A stretch of DNA of 39,658 nucleotides from Tateyamaria pelophila (GCF_019966495.1 NZ_JAIMIA010000043.1:1-39658); one strand, 5' to 3'; counted from the stretch's first letter, positions 15,444 through 24,871 are shown. Numbers and translations are program-made. The notes: generated by a model from the sequence alone, not told the origin.

Positions 15444-17264
15444 ATGTGTGGGATTGTGGGAATTCTGGGCAATCACGAAGCTGCGCCCAATCTGGTCGCG
15501 GCTCTCAAACGTCTGGAATATCGCGGCTATGACAGCGCGGGCATTGCCACCGTCAACGCAGGCGTGCTTGACCGACGTCGTGCGGTCGGCAAACTGGCCA
15601 ACCTCAATGACACGCTCGTGCACGATCCGCTGGCGGGCAAAACCGGCATCGGACACACACGCTGGGCCACCCATGGCGCACCGACCATCGCAAACGCCCA
15701 CCCGCATCAGGCGCAGGATGTGGCCGTTGTGCACAATGGCATTATCGAGAATTTCCGCGAGTTGCGCGCCGAACTGGCCGCGGCCGGTATCGCCTGCCAG
15801 ACCGAAACCGACACGGAAACCGTGGCCTTGTTTACCCAACTCCACATGGACAAGGGACTTTCTCCCGTCGAGGCCGCCTTTGCAACCATAACCAAATTAC
15901 AGGGGGCCTTCGCTCTTGCGTTCCTGTTCCAGGGACAGGACGACCTGATTCTTGCCGCCCGCATGGGGCCACCACTCGCCATCGGACACGGCGACGGCGA
16001 GATGTTCATCGGGTCGGACGCGATTGCTCTGGCCAGCCTCACCGACCGGATCACCTATCTGGAAGACGGCGATCGCGCCGTCGTGACACGGGCGGGCGTC
16101 GAAATACGGGACGCGAAGGGTACACTGGTCAACCGCCCCATACGCCGGATCGAGATTGACGCCAGCCATGTGGACAAGGCCGGACACAAACACTTCATGG
16201 CCAAGGAAATTGCCGAGCAGCCCGCAGTTCTGGCCAATACGCTCAAGCATTATCTGACAGATGGCGGAGAAATTTTGCTGCCTGATCCCGGCATCGACTT
16301 TACCGCATTTGACCGCGTCACGATGGTGGCCTGCGGGACGGCATTTTACGCCTGTATGACGGCAAAATACTGGTTCGAACGCATCGCCCGTCTGCCCGTC
16401 GAGATCGACGTGGCCTCGGAGTACCGCTATCGCGAGCCGCCCATTCCGGGCCGCACCCTCGCCCTTTTTGTCAGCCAGTCGGGTGAGACGGCGGATACTC
16501 TGGCGGCCCTGCGCTATTGTGACGGCAAGGCGGAGCGGATCGTCTCTGTGGTAAACGTGCCCGAAAGCTCGATTGCGCGGGAAAGTGATCTGGTGTTGCC
16601 GATCCACGCAGGCGTCGAAGTCGGGGTCGCATCGACCAAGGCGTTCACCTGCCAATTGACCGTATTGCTGATGCTGGCCCTGAAAGCGGCACATGCGCGC
16701 GGCGAAATTGATGGAACGAGCTTGGCCAATCACGTCGATGCCCTGCGCGGATTGCCCGCGTTGATGCATCTCGGGATCGGGCAGAGCCCGCAGATCCAGG
16801 CCACCGCCCGCAAGCTGTCTGAGGCACGTGACATCCTGTTCCTGGGGCGCGGGATTATGTATCCGCTCGCACTGGAAGGTGCGTTAAAACTAAAAGAAAT
16901 CAGCTATATACACGCCGAAGCTTACGCGTCTGGCGAACTCAAGCACGGCCCAATCGCCCTGATCGACAAACACGTACCCGTGGTTGTCATGGCGCCGAAC
17001 GACGCCCTGTTCGACAAGACGGTATCGAATATGCAAGAGGTCATGGCGCGTAAAGGCAAGGTTGTCCTGATTTCTGACGCCAAAGGCTTGGACGATGCCG
17101 GTGACGGCGTCTGGGATCAGGTCGAAATGCCTGCATGCCCGGATGTCATCGCACCAATCCTCTATGCAGTGCCCGCGCAGCTTCTGGCCTATCATACGGC
17201 GGTTGCAAAAGGAACGGATGTCGATCAACCGCGCAATCTGGCCAAGTCGGTCACGGTGGAATGA
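15444..17264 (+). CDS. glmS: Glutamine:fructose-6-phosphate aminotransferase (isomerising)
   Basis: 606-aa enzyme that makes glucosamine-6-phosphate from fructose-6-phosphate and glutamine, the first committed step toward UDP-GlcNAc. It starts MCGIVGILG, so Cys2 becomes the N-terminal nucleophile after Met removal. The glutaminase half shows GIGHTRWATHG and VVHNGIIENF. The isomerase half has two SIS domains (VACGTAFYACMTAKYWFE; SQSGETADTL; VGVASTKAFTCQL; LGRGIMYPLALEGALKLKEISYIHAEAYASGELKHGPIALI). It ends in the canonical DQPRNLAKSVTVE tail, whose lysine forms the sugar Schiff base. Coupled behind glmU with AGAGG before the start. No glmS ribozyme is seen or expected. Confidence 0.97.
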   Translation: MCGIVGILGNHEAAPNLVAALKRLEYRGYDSAGIATVNAGVLDRRRAVGKLANLNDTLVHDPLAGKTGIGHTRWATHGAPTIANAHPHQAQDVAVVHNGIIENFRELRAELAAAGIACQTETDTETVALFTQLHMDKGLSPVEAAFATITKLQGAFALAFLFQGQDDLILAARMGPPLAIGHGDGEMFIGSDAIALASLTDRITYLEDGDRAVVTRAGVEIRDAKGTLVNRPIRRIEIDASHVDKAGHKHFMAKEIAEQPAVLANTLKHYLTDGGEILLPDPGIDFTAFDRVTMVACGTAFYACMTAKYWFERIARLPVEIDVASEYRYREPPIPGRTLALFVSQSGETADTLAALRYCDGKAERIVSVVNVPESSIARESDLVLPIHAGVEVGVASTKAFTCQLTVLLMLALKAAHARGEIDGTSLANHVDALRGLPALMHLGIGQSPQIQATARKLSEARDILFLGRGIMYPLALEGALKLKEISYIHAEAYASGELKHGPIALIDKHVPVVVMAPNDALFDKTVSNMQEVMARKGKVVLISDAKGLDDAGDGVWDQVEMPACPDVIAPILYAVPAQLLAYHTAVAKGTDVDQPRNLAKSVTVE

Positions 17265-17298
17265 TGGATAACCGCCAGCACTGCACGGATCAAGCGAC

Positions 17299-17982
17299 AT
17301 GACACCCGAGCAAGCGCTGGATGCCATCCATGCACATGCCGATCCTGAACGCGCAAAGGGTGCCAAAGCCTATCACAAGGCGGATCGGCTTTATCTTGGC
17401 GTGGCGAATCCTGTGCTGAACGATCTGACGAAATCGTGGCGGCACTCACTGAATATCTCCCAGCGGGTCGCCCTCGCCGATGGATTATGGGCAACGGATA
17501 TCTTTGAGGCGCGCCTTGCCGCTGCCAAGTTATTAACGCAAGCGCGGATCAAACCGGACGATGCCGCGTGGGAACTGATTGCCTCCTGGGTACCAGACTT
17601 TGACAGTTGGGCCATCGCGGATCACGCCTGCATGGCGGGACAAAAACGACTGGTTGCAGATCCCGCAAGGGTGAATGACGTCGGAGCATGGGTGAAATCG
17701 GACAAAATGTGGACCCGTCGTGCGGCCCTCGTCATCACCTTGCCATGGACCAAACCGAACTTTCCAAAACCTGAGGAAACAGCGGTTCGGGAACAGGTTC
17801 TGGACTGGGCTGCAAGCTATGTGGCGGACCGTCAGTGGTTCATACAAAAAGCCATCGCCTGGTGGATTCGGGACCTGAGCAAACATGATCCTTTGCGGGC
17901 ACAGTCATTTCTGGACGCACATGGCCAAGACATGAAACCCTTTGCGGCCAAAGAAGCGGCAAGATTTCTCGGCGCGCGCTGA
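17299..17982 (+). CDS. alkD: AlkD-type DNA alkylation-repair protein
   Basis: 227-aa all-helical HEAT-like repeat protein of the DNA alkylation repair family. Such enzymes excise N3- and N7-alkylpurines. Residues matching the Bacillus cereus AlkD catalytic set can be seen: Trp104 and Asp108 in DSWAIADHA (same spacing as Trp109/Asp113), the Arg pair at 140-141 in MWTRRAALV (Arg148 position), and Trp188/189 in FIQKAIAWWIRDLS (Trp187 position). This supports real glycosylase activity. It lies 34 nt behind glmS on the same strand and may be read through from it. A cluster of palindromes lies downstream. Confidence 0.88.
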   Translation: MTPEQALDAIHAHADPERAKGAKAYHKADRLYLGVANPVLNDLTKSWRHSLNISQRVALADGLWATDIFEARLAAAKLLTQARIKPDDAAWELIASWVPDFDSWAIADHACMAGQKRLVADPARVNDVGAWVKSDKMWTRRAALVITLPWTKPNFPKPEETAVREQVLDWAASYVADRQWFIQKAIAWWIRDLSKHDPLRAQSFLDAHGQDMKPFAAKEAARFLGAR

Positions 17983-18011
17983 GCGAACGGATATCGGCGC
18001 GATATACGGCT

Positions 18012-18123
18012 GCTTTCCGACATGGAAAGCACATCACGAAAGGATGATCTCCGAGCGACACTCCCAAAGGAGAGAAATCGGAAACCGACACGGTTTCCGG
18101 CCCGTTTTCCGAGACGGAAAACG
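18012..18123. repeat. Cluster of three palindromes between convergent genes (family locus 2)
   Basis: Three hairpins in 112 bp. 18012-18030 has arms GCTTTCC/GGAAAGC with a 5-nt loop. 18079-18099 has arms CGGAAACCG/CGGTTTCCG with loop ACA. 18103-18123 has arms CGTTTTCCG/CGGAAAACG with loop AGA. The last two are 21-nt units 3 nt apart and repeat the two-unit layout at 2220-2263 read on the opposite strand. They lie in the 151-bp gap between alkD and the convergent lipoprotein gene, a place suited to terminators or REP-like repeats. Confidence 0.88.
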
Positions 18124-18133
18124 CCCCCTGCTC

Positions 18134-18553
18134 CTAAATGCCTGCGCTCACTTCGATTTCAGGCAGCCCAGTCAAAGAAGCACCCAAGGCCTGCATAGCC
18201 TGCAAGGACAACCGACTTCCCGCCGTGGCAGGCCCGTCGATCGGGATCAGAGTGACGGACGTATTGCGTCCGGTCGCGGGATACGTCACACGCCCCGGCC
18301 CTTCCACCGCAACCAAGGGCGTCTTGAGCCACAGACCGGGTTCCGCCGCATCTCCCAACGACGCAACCGTGCGTCCAAGCGGGCCGCGCACCGCACCGGT
18401 TGCGACCTGACCCTGATTGGCCGTAGCCGATACCGTTCCGTCCGCACCCGTTTCCGACGCAATCGTTTCACGCCCGTCCGCGCCCGGCTCCAACGCCGCC
18501 GGCGGCAGGCCGCAAGCGGTCAAACAGAATGGAAAGATCATCAGCCAACGCAT
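18134..18553 (-). CDS. Small putative lipoprotein
   Basis: 139 aa. The N-terminus [20 protein letters not shown] has a short signal peptide and a lipobox (LTAC) with Cys14 as the lipidated residue. The body is rich in Gly, Ala and Thr and contains [25 protein letters not shown] and [25 protein letters not shown], which looks like a small beta-rich periplasmic domain. I recall similar proteins in Rhodobacteraceae carrying a misleading D-galactarate dehydratase label; nothing here supports a catalytic role. It diverges from moaA with 58 bp between the starts and converges on alkD across the palindrome cluster. Confidence 0.8.
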   Translation of the reverse strand: MRWLMIFPFCLTACGLPPAALEPGADGRETIASETGADGTVSATANQGQVATGAVRGPLGRTVASLGDAAEPGLWLKTPLVAVEGPGRVTYPATGRNTSVTLIPIDGPATAGSRLSLQAMQALGASLTGLPEIEVSAGI

Positions 18554-18611
18554 GGCACCACCATACCCGGCTCAATTTGACGTGCAATGCCCCTTGCAGC
18601 CAAGGCCATGC

Positions 18612-19634
18612 ATGCCTACCACTAATAGCATGAACAGCCCCTTGATCGATCCATTCCAACGCGCCATCAATTATCTGCGCGTCTCCGTAACAGACCGTTG
18701 CGATTTTCGCTGCGTCTATTGCATGTCCGAAAACATGACCTTTCTGCCCAAGAAGGAGCTGCTCACCCTCGAAGAACTGGACCGATTGTGTTCGACATTC
18801 GTCCGTCTGGGCGTGAAGAAATTGCGGATCACCGGCGGCGAACCCTTGGTGCGACGCGATATCATGAAATTTTTCCGATCCATGGGGCGCCATCTGGACA
18901 CCGGTGCGCTCAAGGAATTGACCGTCACCACCAATGGCAGTCAGCTTGAACGGTTCGCGACAGATCTCTATGCGGCTGGCGTGCGGCGTATCAACGTCTC
19001 ACTCGACACACTGGATGAACAAAAATTCGCTGATATCACGCGCTGGGGGCGGCTGCCGCAGGTTCTGCGCGGCGTCGACGCAGCGCTCGCAGCAGGGCTG
19101 AAGGTCAAGATCAACGCGGTTGCCCTGAAAGGCTTCAACGAAGACGAATTGCCCACGATCACAAAGTGGTGCGCGGAGCGCAGTATGGACCTGACCTGGA
19201 TCGAGGTGATGCCGATGGGCGATCTGGGCAACGAAGACAGGCTTGGCCAATACTGGTCGCTCAAAGACGTGCAGGCCAGATATTCCGAACAGTTCACCGT
19301 CACCGAACTGGCAGAACGCACAGGCGGCCCCGCCCGCTATGTGCGTCTTGAGGAAACCGGACAAAAGATCGGGTTCATAACGCCCCTCAGCCATAATTTC
19401 TGCGAGAGCTGCAACCGGGTGCGCGTCACCTGCACTGGCGAAATCTATATGTGTCTCGGCCAGGAAGACATGGCCGATTTGCGCGCGCCTTTGCGCGCAT
19501 CGGAATCCGACGCCCCTCTGGAAGACGCCATTCGCGCAGCCATCGCGCTCAAGCCCAAGGGCCACGACTTCGACTATTCCCGTCAACGCCTCGATGGGCA
19601 AATGCCGCGCCACATGAGCCACACAGGCGGCTGA
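18612..19634 (+). CDS. moaA: GTP 3',8-cyclase (molybdenum cofactor biosynthesis)
   Basis: 340-aa radical SAM enzyme that starts molybdopterin synthesis from GTP. The SAM cluster motif is CDFRCVYC (Cys30, 34, 37). [11 protein letters not shown] follows near 85 (SAM binding). The second iron-sulphur cluster ligands are in [24 protein letters not shown] near 265-285. The protein ends in Gly-Gly (HTGG), a tail needed for activity in characterised MoaA proteins. Start choice is uncertain: ATG 18612 has AAGG 6 nt upstream, while ATG 18630 would give the N-terminus MNSPLIDPF, closer to relatives. It is followed after 4 nt by waaA. The MocA-like gene at 36984 may belong to the same cofactor pathway. 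Confidence 0.95.
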   Translation: MPTTNSMNSPLIDPFQRAINYLRVSVTDRCDFRCVYCMSENMTFLPKKELLTLEELDRLCSTFVRLGVKKLRITGGEPLVRRDIMKFFRSMGRHLDTGALKELTVTTNGSQLERFATDLYAAGVRRINVSLDTLDEQKFADITRWGRLPQVLRGVDAALAAGLKVKINAVALKGFNEDELPTITKWCAERSMDLTWIEVMPMGDLGNEDRLGQYWSLKDVQARYSEQFTVTELAERTGGPARYVRLEETGQKIGFITPLSHNFCESCNRVRVTCTGEIYMCLGQEDMADLRAPLRASESDAPLEDAIRAAIALKPKGHDFDYSRQRLDGQMPRHMSHTGG

Positions 19635-19638
19635 CCCC

Positions 19639-20934
19639 GTGCGGCCCACGGCCCTGTTTCGCACCTACCAGATCCTCTCGCCGTTTGCGCTGCCCTTTGT
19701 CGCGCGCAGCGCTGTAAACAAGCTGCGCAAAGCAGGCGTACCGGTGCATCGCGCGCACGAACGGCTGGGCCATGCAACACAAGCCCGACGCCTTGGTCCC
19801 CTGATCTGGTTTCACGCCGCCAGCGTGGGCGAGGCAAAGTCGGTACTGCCGCTCATGGCTCATCTGTTGGATAACCGTCCTGATCTTCTGCTTTTGCTGA
19901 CCTCAGGAACGGCCACATCCGCCACGGCGGTCGCGCAGCACTTGCCACGCCGAACCGTGCACCAATTCGCCCCGCTTGATGGCGTTGGCCCGGTCACTCG
20001 CTTTCTGGACCACTGGCATCCTGATCTTTGCGTTTTGGTCGAGTCCGAGTTTTGGCCCAGCCTGTTGGATGGCTGCGCCCGCCGCGACATTCCCGTGGCT
20101 TTGGTAAACGCGCGCCTCTCTGACAACAGCGCACAGGGTTGGCTCCGCTTTCCGACAACGGCGCGATATGTTTTGCGCGGCATCAAGATGGCGCATTGTC
20201 AGGACAGGCGCAGCCGCGATCATTTGCGATCCATGGGATTGGAATTTGCCCAACAGGGGCAAAATCTCAAGGCAATGATCGAGCGTCCGGAACTTGACCA
20301 CAAGATCCTCGCTGCTGAACGTTCCGACCTGGCGAACAGACCCGTTTGGGTCGCGGCATGCACCCATAGGGGCGAAGAACAAGGCGTGCTTGCCGCGCAT
20401 AAACGTCTGCTGCAAACACATCCGCACCTGTGTCTGATCCTCGCTCCGCGCCATCCTGAGCGCGCAGGAGATGTCCTGCGCCTGATCCACGACTTGAACC
20501 TGACCGTCGCGCAGCGCAGCGCCGGTGGCACGCTCGCGGAGGACACACAGGTTTACCTGGCTGACACGATCGGCGAGATGACCCTTTGGTATACGCTCAG
20601 CCCCATTGTTTTCCTCGGCGGATCATGGACGGACGCAGGCGGACACAGCCCATTTGAACCTGCTGCCGCTCATGCAGCCATCGTTCATGGGCCTGAATAC
20701 AAAAACTTTGCAGAGACTTACGCCGCGTTCCTGATGCAGGATGCGAGCATTGAGGTGCGGGACAGCACAGCCCTCGCTCAAACAATCGAACACCTGCTCA
20801 CAGACCCAGGTCGCGCGGCACAACTGGCGGCGAACGCGCGCCCCCTTGCGCAGTCCGGCGATGCGGCACTCGGCATCCTCGCGAGACAGCTTTTGGATTT
20901 GGCGCAGATCACGATACAACCTGATCAAGATTGA
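19639..20934 (+). CDS. waaA: 3-Deoxy-D-manno-octulosonic acid (Kdo) transferase
   Basis: 431-aa GT-B glycosyltransferase that adds Kdo to lipid A in the inner membrane. N-terminal residues (about 8-25) are hydrophobic and likely associate with the membrane. The acceptor-side motif WFHAASVGEAKSVLPL holds the catalytic Glu near 63. LVESEFWPSLL is near 135. The CMP-Kdo-binding half shows VWVAACTHRGEE, ILAPRHPERAGDVL, DTIGEMTLWYTLSPIVFLGGSW and GGHSPFEPAAAHAAIVHGP. The start codon is GTG at 19639, 4 nt behind the moaA stop, so the two are probably co-transcribed although functionally unrelated. Length is normal for KdtA/WaaA. Confidence 0.94.
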   Translation: MRPTALFRTYQILSPFALPFVARSAVNKLRKAGVPVHRAHERLGHATQARRLGPLIWFHAASVGEAKSVLPLMAHLLDNRPDLLLLLTSGTATSATAVAQHLPRRTVHQFAPLDGVGPVTRFLDHWHPDLCVLVESEFWPSLLDGCARRDIPVALVNARLSDNSAQGWLRFPTTARYVLRGIKMAHCQDRRSRDHLRSMGLEFAQQGQNLKAMIERPELDHKILAAERSDLANRPVWVAACTHRGEEQGVLAAHKRLLQTHPHLCLILAPRHPERAGDVLRLIHDLNLTVAQRSAGGTLAEDTQVYLADTIGEMTLWYTLSPIVFLGGSWTDAGGHSPFEPAAAHAAIVHGPEYKNFAETYAAFLMQDASIEVRDSTALAQTIEHLLTDPGRAAQLAANARPLAQSGDAALGILARQLLDLAQITIQPDQD

Positions 20935-21079
20935 ATCGCGAAGCGCTGCCACTAGCAGGCCAACACCGCAGAGACGCCCCGGTGCGTAACACTGTTGCAC
21001 ATCCCGACCCATGGTGGCAGGCGGCCACGCAATCAGTCCAACTTCGGGCCAACTGCAAGCGACTCAAGGGACGGTGTGT

Positions 21080-21094
21080 GGGGCGATCTGCCCC
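21080..21094. terminator. Weak hairpin between convergent waaA and amidohydrolase genes
   Basis: GGGGC (21080-21084), loop GATCT and GCCCC (21090-21094) form a short GC stem in the 184-bp gap between the waaA stop and the stop of the convergent M20 gene. No U-run follows. An overlapping alternative stem TGCCC/GGGCA lies at 21089-21102. The rest of the gap shows nothing recognisable. Confidence 0.35.
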
Positions 21095-21118
21095 AAAGGG
21101 CAGGAGCGTCAGCCAGCG

Positions 21119-22286
21119 TCAGTTTCCAACCGGCATCCTTTGCTCTACGATTTCCGCCCACCACGAACAGCCTGCAGGAATGGCTTCGTCATTGAAGTTG
21201 TATTCCGGGTGGTGGACCATTGCCGTATCACCATTGCCAACCAGAATATACGCGCCCGGTCGTTCCTCGAGCATGAAGGCAAAGTCTTCCCCGCCCATAA
21301 CCAAGGGCGCTTCAGCACATTGCCCCGAAATCGAACGGGCGACATCGGCCGCAAAAGCAGTCTGCTCAGGACTGTTCACCATGGCAGGATAATTGCGATT
21401 GTAGTCCACCCGCGCGACGCCTCCAAATGTGCGTGCGATGCCTTCACAAATCTCAACCACGCGCTTTTCGGTCAAATCGCGCATCTGCGGTGACATGGTG
21501 CGGACCGTCCCCATGATCTCGACTTTCTGCGGGATCACGTTGAACGCATGGGACGATGTTTCGAAGGACGTGATCGATACGACGGCACGGTCAATCGGAT
21601 CCGCATTTCGACTCACGATGCTCTGCAAAGCGGTCACCGCATGTGCAGCCATCAGCGTCGTATCGACGGTTTCATGTGGCTTCGCCGCGTGCCCCCCCCA
21701 ACCCTTCGAACTCAATGGTCAGCAAGTCCGTCGCCGCAAAGAATGTTCCGGCCCGAATGGAGAACTCCCCCGTCGGTATGCCCGGCCAATTGTGCATGCC
21801 ATAGACCTCATCGATCCCCCAACGCTCCATCAACCCGTCATTGCACATCTCGCGTCCACCGCCACCGCCTTCTTCGGCAGGTTGAAAGATCACGATCGTG
21901 GTGCCATCGAAATTGCGCGTTTCGGCAAGGTAGCGGGCTGCACCCAGCAACATCGCGGTATGACCGTCATGTCCGCAGGCGTGCATGGCGCCGTCGATCT
22001 TTGACGCGTACTCAAGACCCGTTTGCTCATGAATGGGCAACGCGTCCATGTCAGCGCGCAACCCGATCACTTTACCGGACTCGGCCTTGCGCCCCTTGAT
22101 CACGCCAACAACGCCCGTACGCCCGATCCCTTCGATCACGTCGTCACAGCCGAATTCACGGAGCTTTTCGGCCACCAGCGCGCTTGTACGGTGCGTTTCA
22201 AACTGGATTTCAGGGTGTTCGTGAATATCGCGGCGCCACGCGGTGATGTCGGCCTGCATTTCAGCAAATCGGTTCTTGATCGGCAT
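21119..22286 (-). pseudogene. M20 amidohydrolase (HipO-like), frameshifted
   Basis: Two minus-strand frames together give one M20/hippurate-hydrolase protein of about 388 aa. The first (from ATG 22286, AAGGA 7 nt upstream) has LRADMDALPIHE, MHACGHDGHTAMLLGAA and QPAEEGGGGGREM, i.e. the metal-binding region. It then shifts within a run of eight G (C8 on plus, 21692-21699) at the point where LTIEFEGLGG should continue as HAAKPHETV. The second frame ends at 21119 and contains VMGGEDFAFMLEERPGAYILVGNG. Removing one G restores a full protein similar to the neighbour at 22317-23483. It may be a recent pseudogene, a slippage-controlled gene, or a sequencing error. Product: hydrolysis of N-acyl amino acids or similar amides. 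Confidence 0.85.
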
Positions 22287-22316
22287 GTCGTGTTCCTTGT
22301 TCCCGGCGTTTTCGCC

Positions 22317-23483
22317 TTATTGCGCAGGCATACGTTGTTCCGCAATCTCTACGAACCAACTGCATCCGGCGGGGATTGCATCATCATCGAATTGGTATTC
22401 CGGGTGATGCAGCATTGCACCGTCGCCATTGCCCAACAGGATATATGCTCCGGGCCGTTCGTTGAGCATGAATGAAAAGTCTTCCGCCGCCATGGACGGC
22501 GGCACGTCCATTATGACGTCCCCTGTCACCGAGCGCGCAGCTGCGGCAGCATATTCCGTATGCGCGTCGTGATTTACCGTGACGGGATATCCTGGGCGGT
22601 AGTCGACGTCAGCCACGCAATCGTAAGCTTCCGCAGTCATGGTCGCAATCTTTTTGACACGCGCCTCAACCTGATCGCGCACCGACGATTTCAGGGCCCG
22701 CACCGTCCCCGTCATCCGCGTCACCTGTGGAATGATATTGTGCGTGTCGACGTCCGAATGCAGCGCACAGACAGAGACGACAGCCGCTTCCAACGGGTCG
22801 ACATTGCGGCTCGCGATGCTTTGCAAGGCCAGGATGATATGTGCCGCCGTAATGTTTGGATCGACGGATGTGTGCGGTGCGGCGGCGTGGCCGCCCTTGC
22901 CCGTCACCGTGATTTCGAACTCGTCCGCTGCGGCCATGATGGGCCCGGGCCGTATGGCAAATTGCCCTGTGGGCAGGCCGGGCATGTTATGCAGGCCGTA
23001 AACTTCCTGCACGTTCCAGCGTTCCAGCATACCGTCTTGCACCATTTCACGACCACCGCCGCCGCCTTCTTCTGCAGGCTGAAATATCAGGACCACGGTG
23101 CCGTCGAAGTTTCGCGTTTCCGACAGGTACTGCGCCGCACCCAGCAGCATCGAGGTATGCCCATCATGGCCGCAGGCATGCATTTTGCCCGGCACGGTCG
23201 ACGCATAATCAAGCCCCGTCGCCTCCTTGATGGGCAAGGCATCCATATCGGCGCGCAAACCGATCACATGCCCCTTGGTGTCCGTGCGTCCCTTGATCAC
23301 CGCAACCACGCCGGTTTTGCCAATTCCACTGGTGATATCGGTCAACCCCATGTCGCGCAGACGGTCGGTGACGAAGGTGGCGGTTTCGTGGACGTCGAAA
23401 CCCAACTCAGGATGCGCATGAAGATGGTGCCGCCACGCGGTTATTTCTGCGTGGGTTTCGGCCAAACGGTTCTTGATCGGCAT
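22317..23483 (-). CDS. M20 family amidohydrolase (hippurate hydrolase-like)
   Basis: 388-aa metallopeptidase-fold amidohydrolase. Metal-binding marks are GLRADMDALPIKE near 80, MHACGHDGHTSMLLGAA near 105, FQPAEEGGGGGREM near 140 (catalytic Glu) and PPSMAAEDFSFMLNERPGAYILLGNG near 350. The dimerisation domain starts at ITVTGKGGHAAAPHTSVDPN. Such enzymes cleave N-acyl amino acids, hippurate or indole-amino acid conjugates. ATG 23483 has AAAGGA 8 nt upstream. It is the intact member of a tandem pair; the copy at 21119-22286 is frameshifted. Both sit behind a DadA-like oxidoreductase, suggesting a small amino-acid-derivative scavenging operon. Confidence 0.9.
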   Translation of the reverse strand: MPIKNRLAETHAEITAWRHHLHAHPELGFDVHETATFVTDRLRDMGLTDITSGIGKTGVVAVIKGRTDTKGHVIGLRADMDALPIKEATGLDYASTVPGKMHACGHDGHTSMLLGAAQYLSETRNFDGTVVLIFQPAEEGGGGGREMVQDGMLERWNVQEVYGLHNMPGLPTGQFAIRPGPIMAAADEFEITVTGKGGHAAAPHTSVDPNITAAHIILALQSIASRNVDPLEAAVVSVCALHSDVDTHNIIPQVTRMTGTVRALKSSVRDQVEARVKKIATMTAEAYDCVADVDYRPGYPVTVNHDAHTEYAAAAARSVTGDVIMDVPPSMAAEDFSFMLNERPGAYILLGNGDGAMLHHPEYQFDDDAIPAGCSWFVEIAEQRMPAQ

Positions 23484-23503
23484 AGCACAATCCTTTCAGC
23501 AAG

Positions 23504-24844
23504 TCAGAGGGACGGCCCGATGCGAATGGGTGTCCCATCGGAAAAACGGCTCAAACGGAACCTGCGCAGATCATGACCCACATCGTCGCCAGTGACCAGT
23601 GCCGCCAGCACACGGCCCATACCCGGCCCGATCCCAAATCCATGACCACTCATGCCCGTGCCAATGGTCAGCCCCGGAATGGCCGCGACGCGGTCGACCA
23701 CCGGGACCACGTCAGGCATCACATCGATCATACCCGCCCAGGCCGTTGCGATCTTGATCTCGCCCATTTCAGGGAACAACGCCGAAAACGCTTGCGTCAT
23801 TTTGGCGATTTTGCGGCGATTGGGCGCCGGGTCGAGGACACGCATCCGCTCAAACGGGCTTTGCGTGTCAGCGGACCATCTGCGCGCCGTCCCCCAGCCA
23901 TCGGGAAAGCCCCGCGGCGCGGCAGGTGTCAGACGCACGCCCAACGGATCGTCCATCAGTTGCGGCAGATATTTCGGCAAGGCCCGGAACGCGTCCGGCC
24001 CGACAAACAGGTCCACAGCCCCGCCTGCCGCCAGCGTATAGCCCCCATCCGCACGGGCCCGGAATGCAACGCGATCATCCGCGGCCCCACCAAGGTAGTC
24101 CTGCGGTAACGGCGCCGTCGCAGCCACCGTCGCGCGCACCGACAATTGCGGCAAGTCGAGTCCGTGTTGACGCAAAAAGAGCGAAGACCATGCGCCGGCG
24201 GCCAACACAACCTCTGATGCCACGATTGGACCTGCTTCGGTCATGACCCCCGTAAGACGGCCCGCAGCGATATCGAGCGTGCGCACCGCGCAGTTTTCGA
24301 CGATAGTGACCCCCGCACGGGCCGCAATGCCTGCAAGGGCGGGCACAGCCACCCAGGGCTCGGCGCGCAAATCACTTGGCGTATGAAGCGCACCGGCATA
24401 ACTGCGCGACATGGACGGGATCAGTGCCGCCGTTTCCGAAGATGTGAGAATGCGGCTTTCGAGCCCCACAGCCTGTGCCAGACTCAACCACCGGGCATAT
24501 CCGGTCAATTCCTTTCGGCTGCGCGCCAGATACGTCACGCCAACTTGTCTGAGGCCGATATCGATGTTGGTCTCTTTGGCAAGGTCACGCCACAACCGAT
24601 TGGCTTCGATCATGATCGGTAATTCGTCGAGATCCCTGCCCGTCTGGCGAATCCAGCCCCAATTCCGGCTTGATTGCTCACCAGCGATCCGACCCTTTTC
24701 CACAAGCGTGACCCGCAATCCGGTCTGCGCCAGATAGAGCGCGGTGCATACACCGATGACGCCGCCACCAATGACGACGACATCCGCCCGGGCAGGCGGT
24801 GGTCCGGGATATGTCACCGGCGCAGCGTCCGAGATGGGAAACAT
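23504..24844 (-). CDS. FAD-dependent oxidoreductase, DAO/DadA type
   Basis: 446-aa flavoprotein of the glycine/D-amino acid oxidase superfamily. The Rossmann motif ADVVVIGGGVIGVCTALYLAQTGLRVTLVEKGRI begins near residue 20, followed by EQSSRNWGWIRQTGRD (flavin-proximal region). The C-terminal end carries PGLTIGTGMSGHGFGIGPGMGRVLAALVTG, the second FAD segment. Likely reaction: oxidative deamination of a D-amino acid or oxidation of a secondary amine. The exact substrate cannot be called. ATG 24844 is preferred, although its ribosome site (AAGG) is rather close; an upstream TTG (24868) falls beside the palindromic sequence. Located between aroB and two M20 amidohydrolases on the same strand. Confidence 0.85.
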   Translation of the reverse strand: MFPISDAAPVTYPGPPPARADVVVIGGGVIGVCTALYLAQTGLRVTLVEKGRIAGEQSSRNWGWIRQTGRDLDELPIMIEANRLWRDLAKETNIDIGLRQVGVTYLARSRKELTGYARWLSLAQAVGLESRILTSSETAALIPSMSRSYAGALHTPSDLRAEPWVAVPALAGIAARAGVTIVENCAVRTLDIAAGRLTGVMTEAGPIVASEVVLAAGAWSSLFLRQHGLDLPQLSVRATVAATAPLPQDYLGGAADDRVAFRARADGGYTLAAGGAVDLFVGPDAFRALPKYLPQLMDDPLGVRLTPAAPRGFPDGWGTARRWSADTQSPFERMRVLDPAPNRRKIAKMTQAFSALFPEMGEIKIATAWAGMIDVMPDVVPVVDRVAAIPGLTIGTGMSGHGFGIGPGMGRVLAALVTGDDVGHDLRRFRLSRFSDGTPIRIGPSL

Positions 24845-24871
24845 CAACCTTGATCGTCCTTGTCTCAAGCC

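Noticed and set aside
17265-17298. A regulatory RNA between glmS and alkD
   Set aside because: Only 34 nt separate the genes and no hairpin or promoter is visible; simple read-through is more likely.
21119-22286. Reading the two amidohydrolase pieces as two independent genes
   Set aside because: They overlap, each has only half of the M20 fold, and a one-base change in the G8 tract joins them into a full-length protein like the neighbour.
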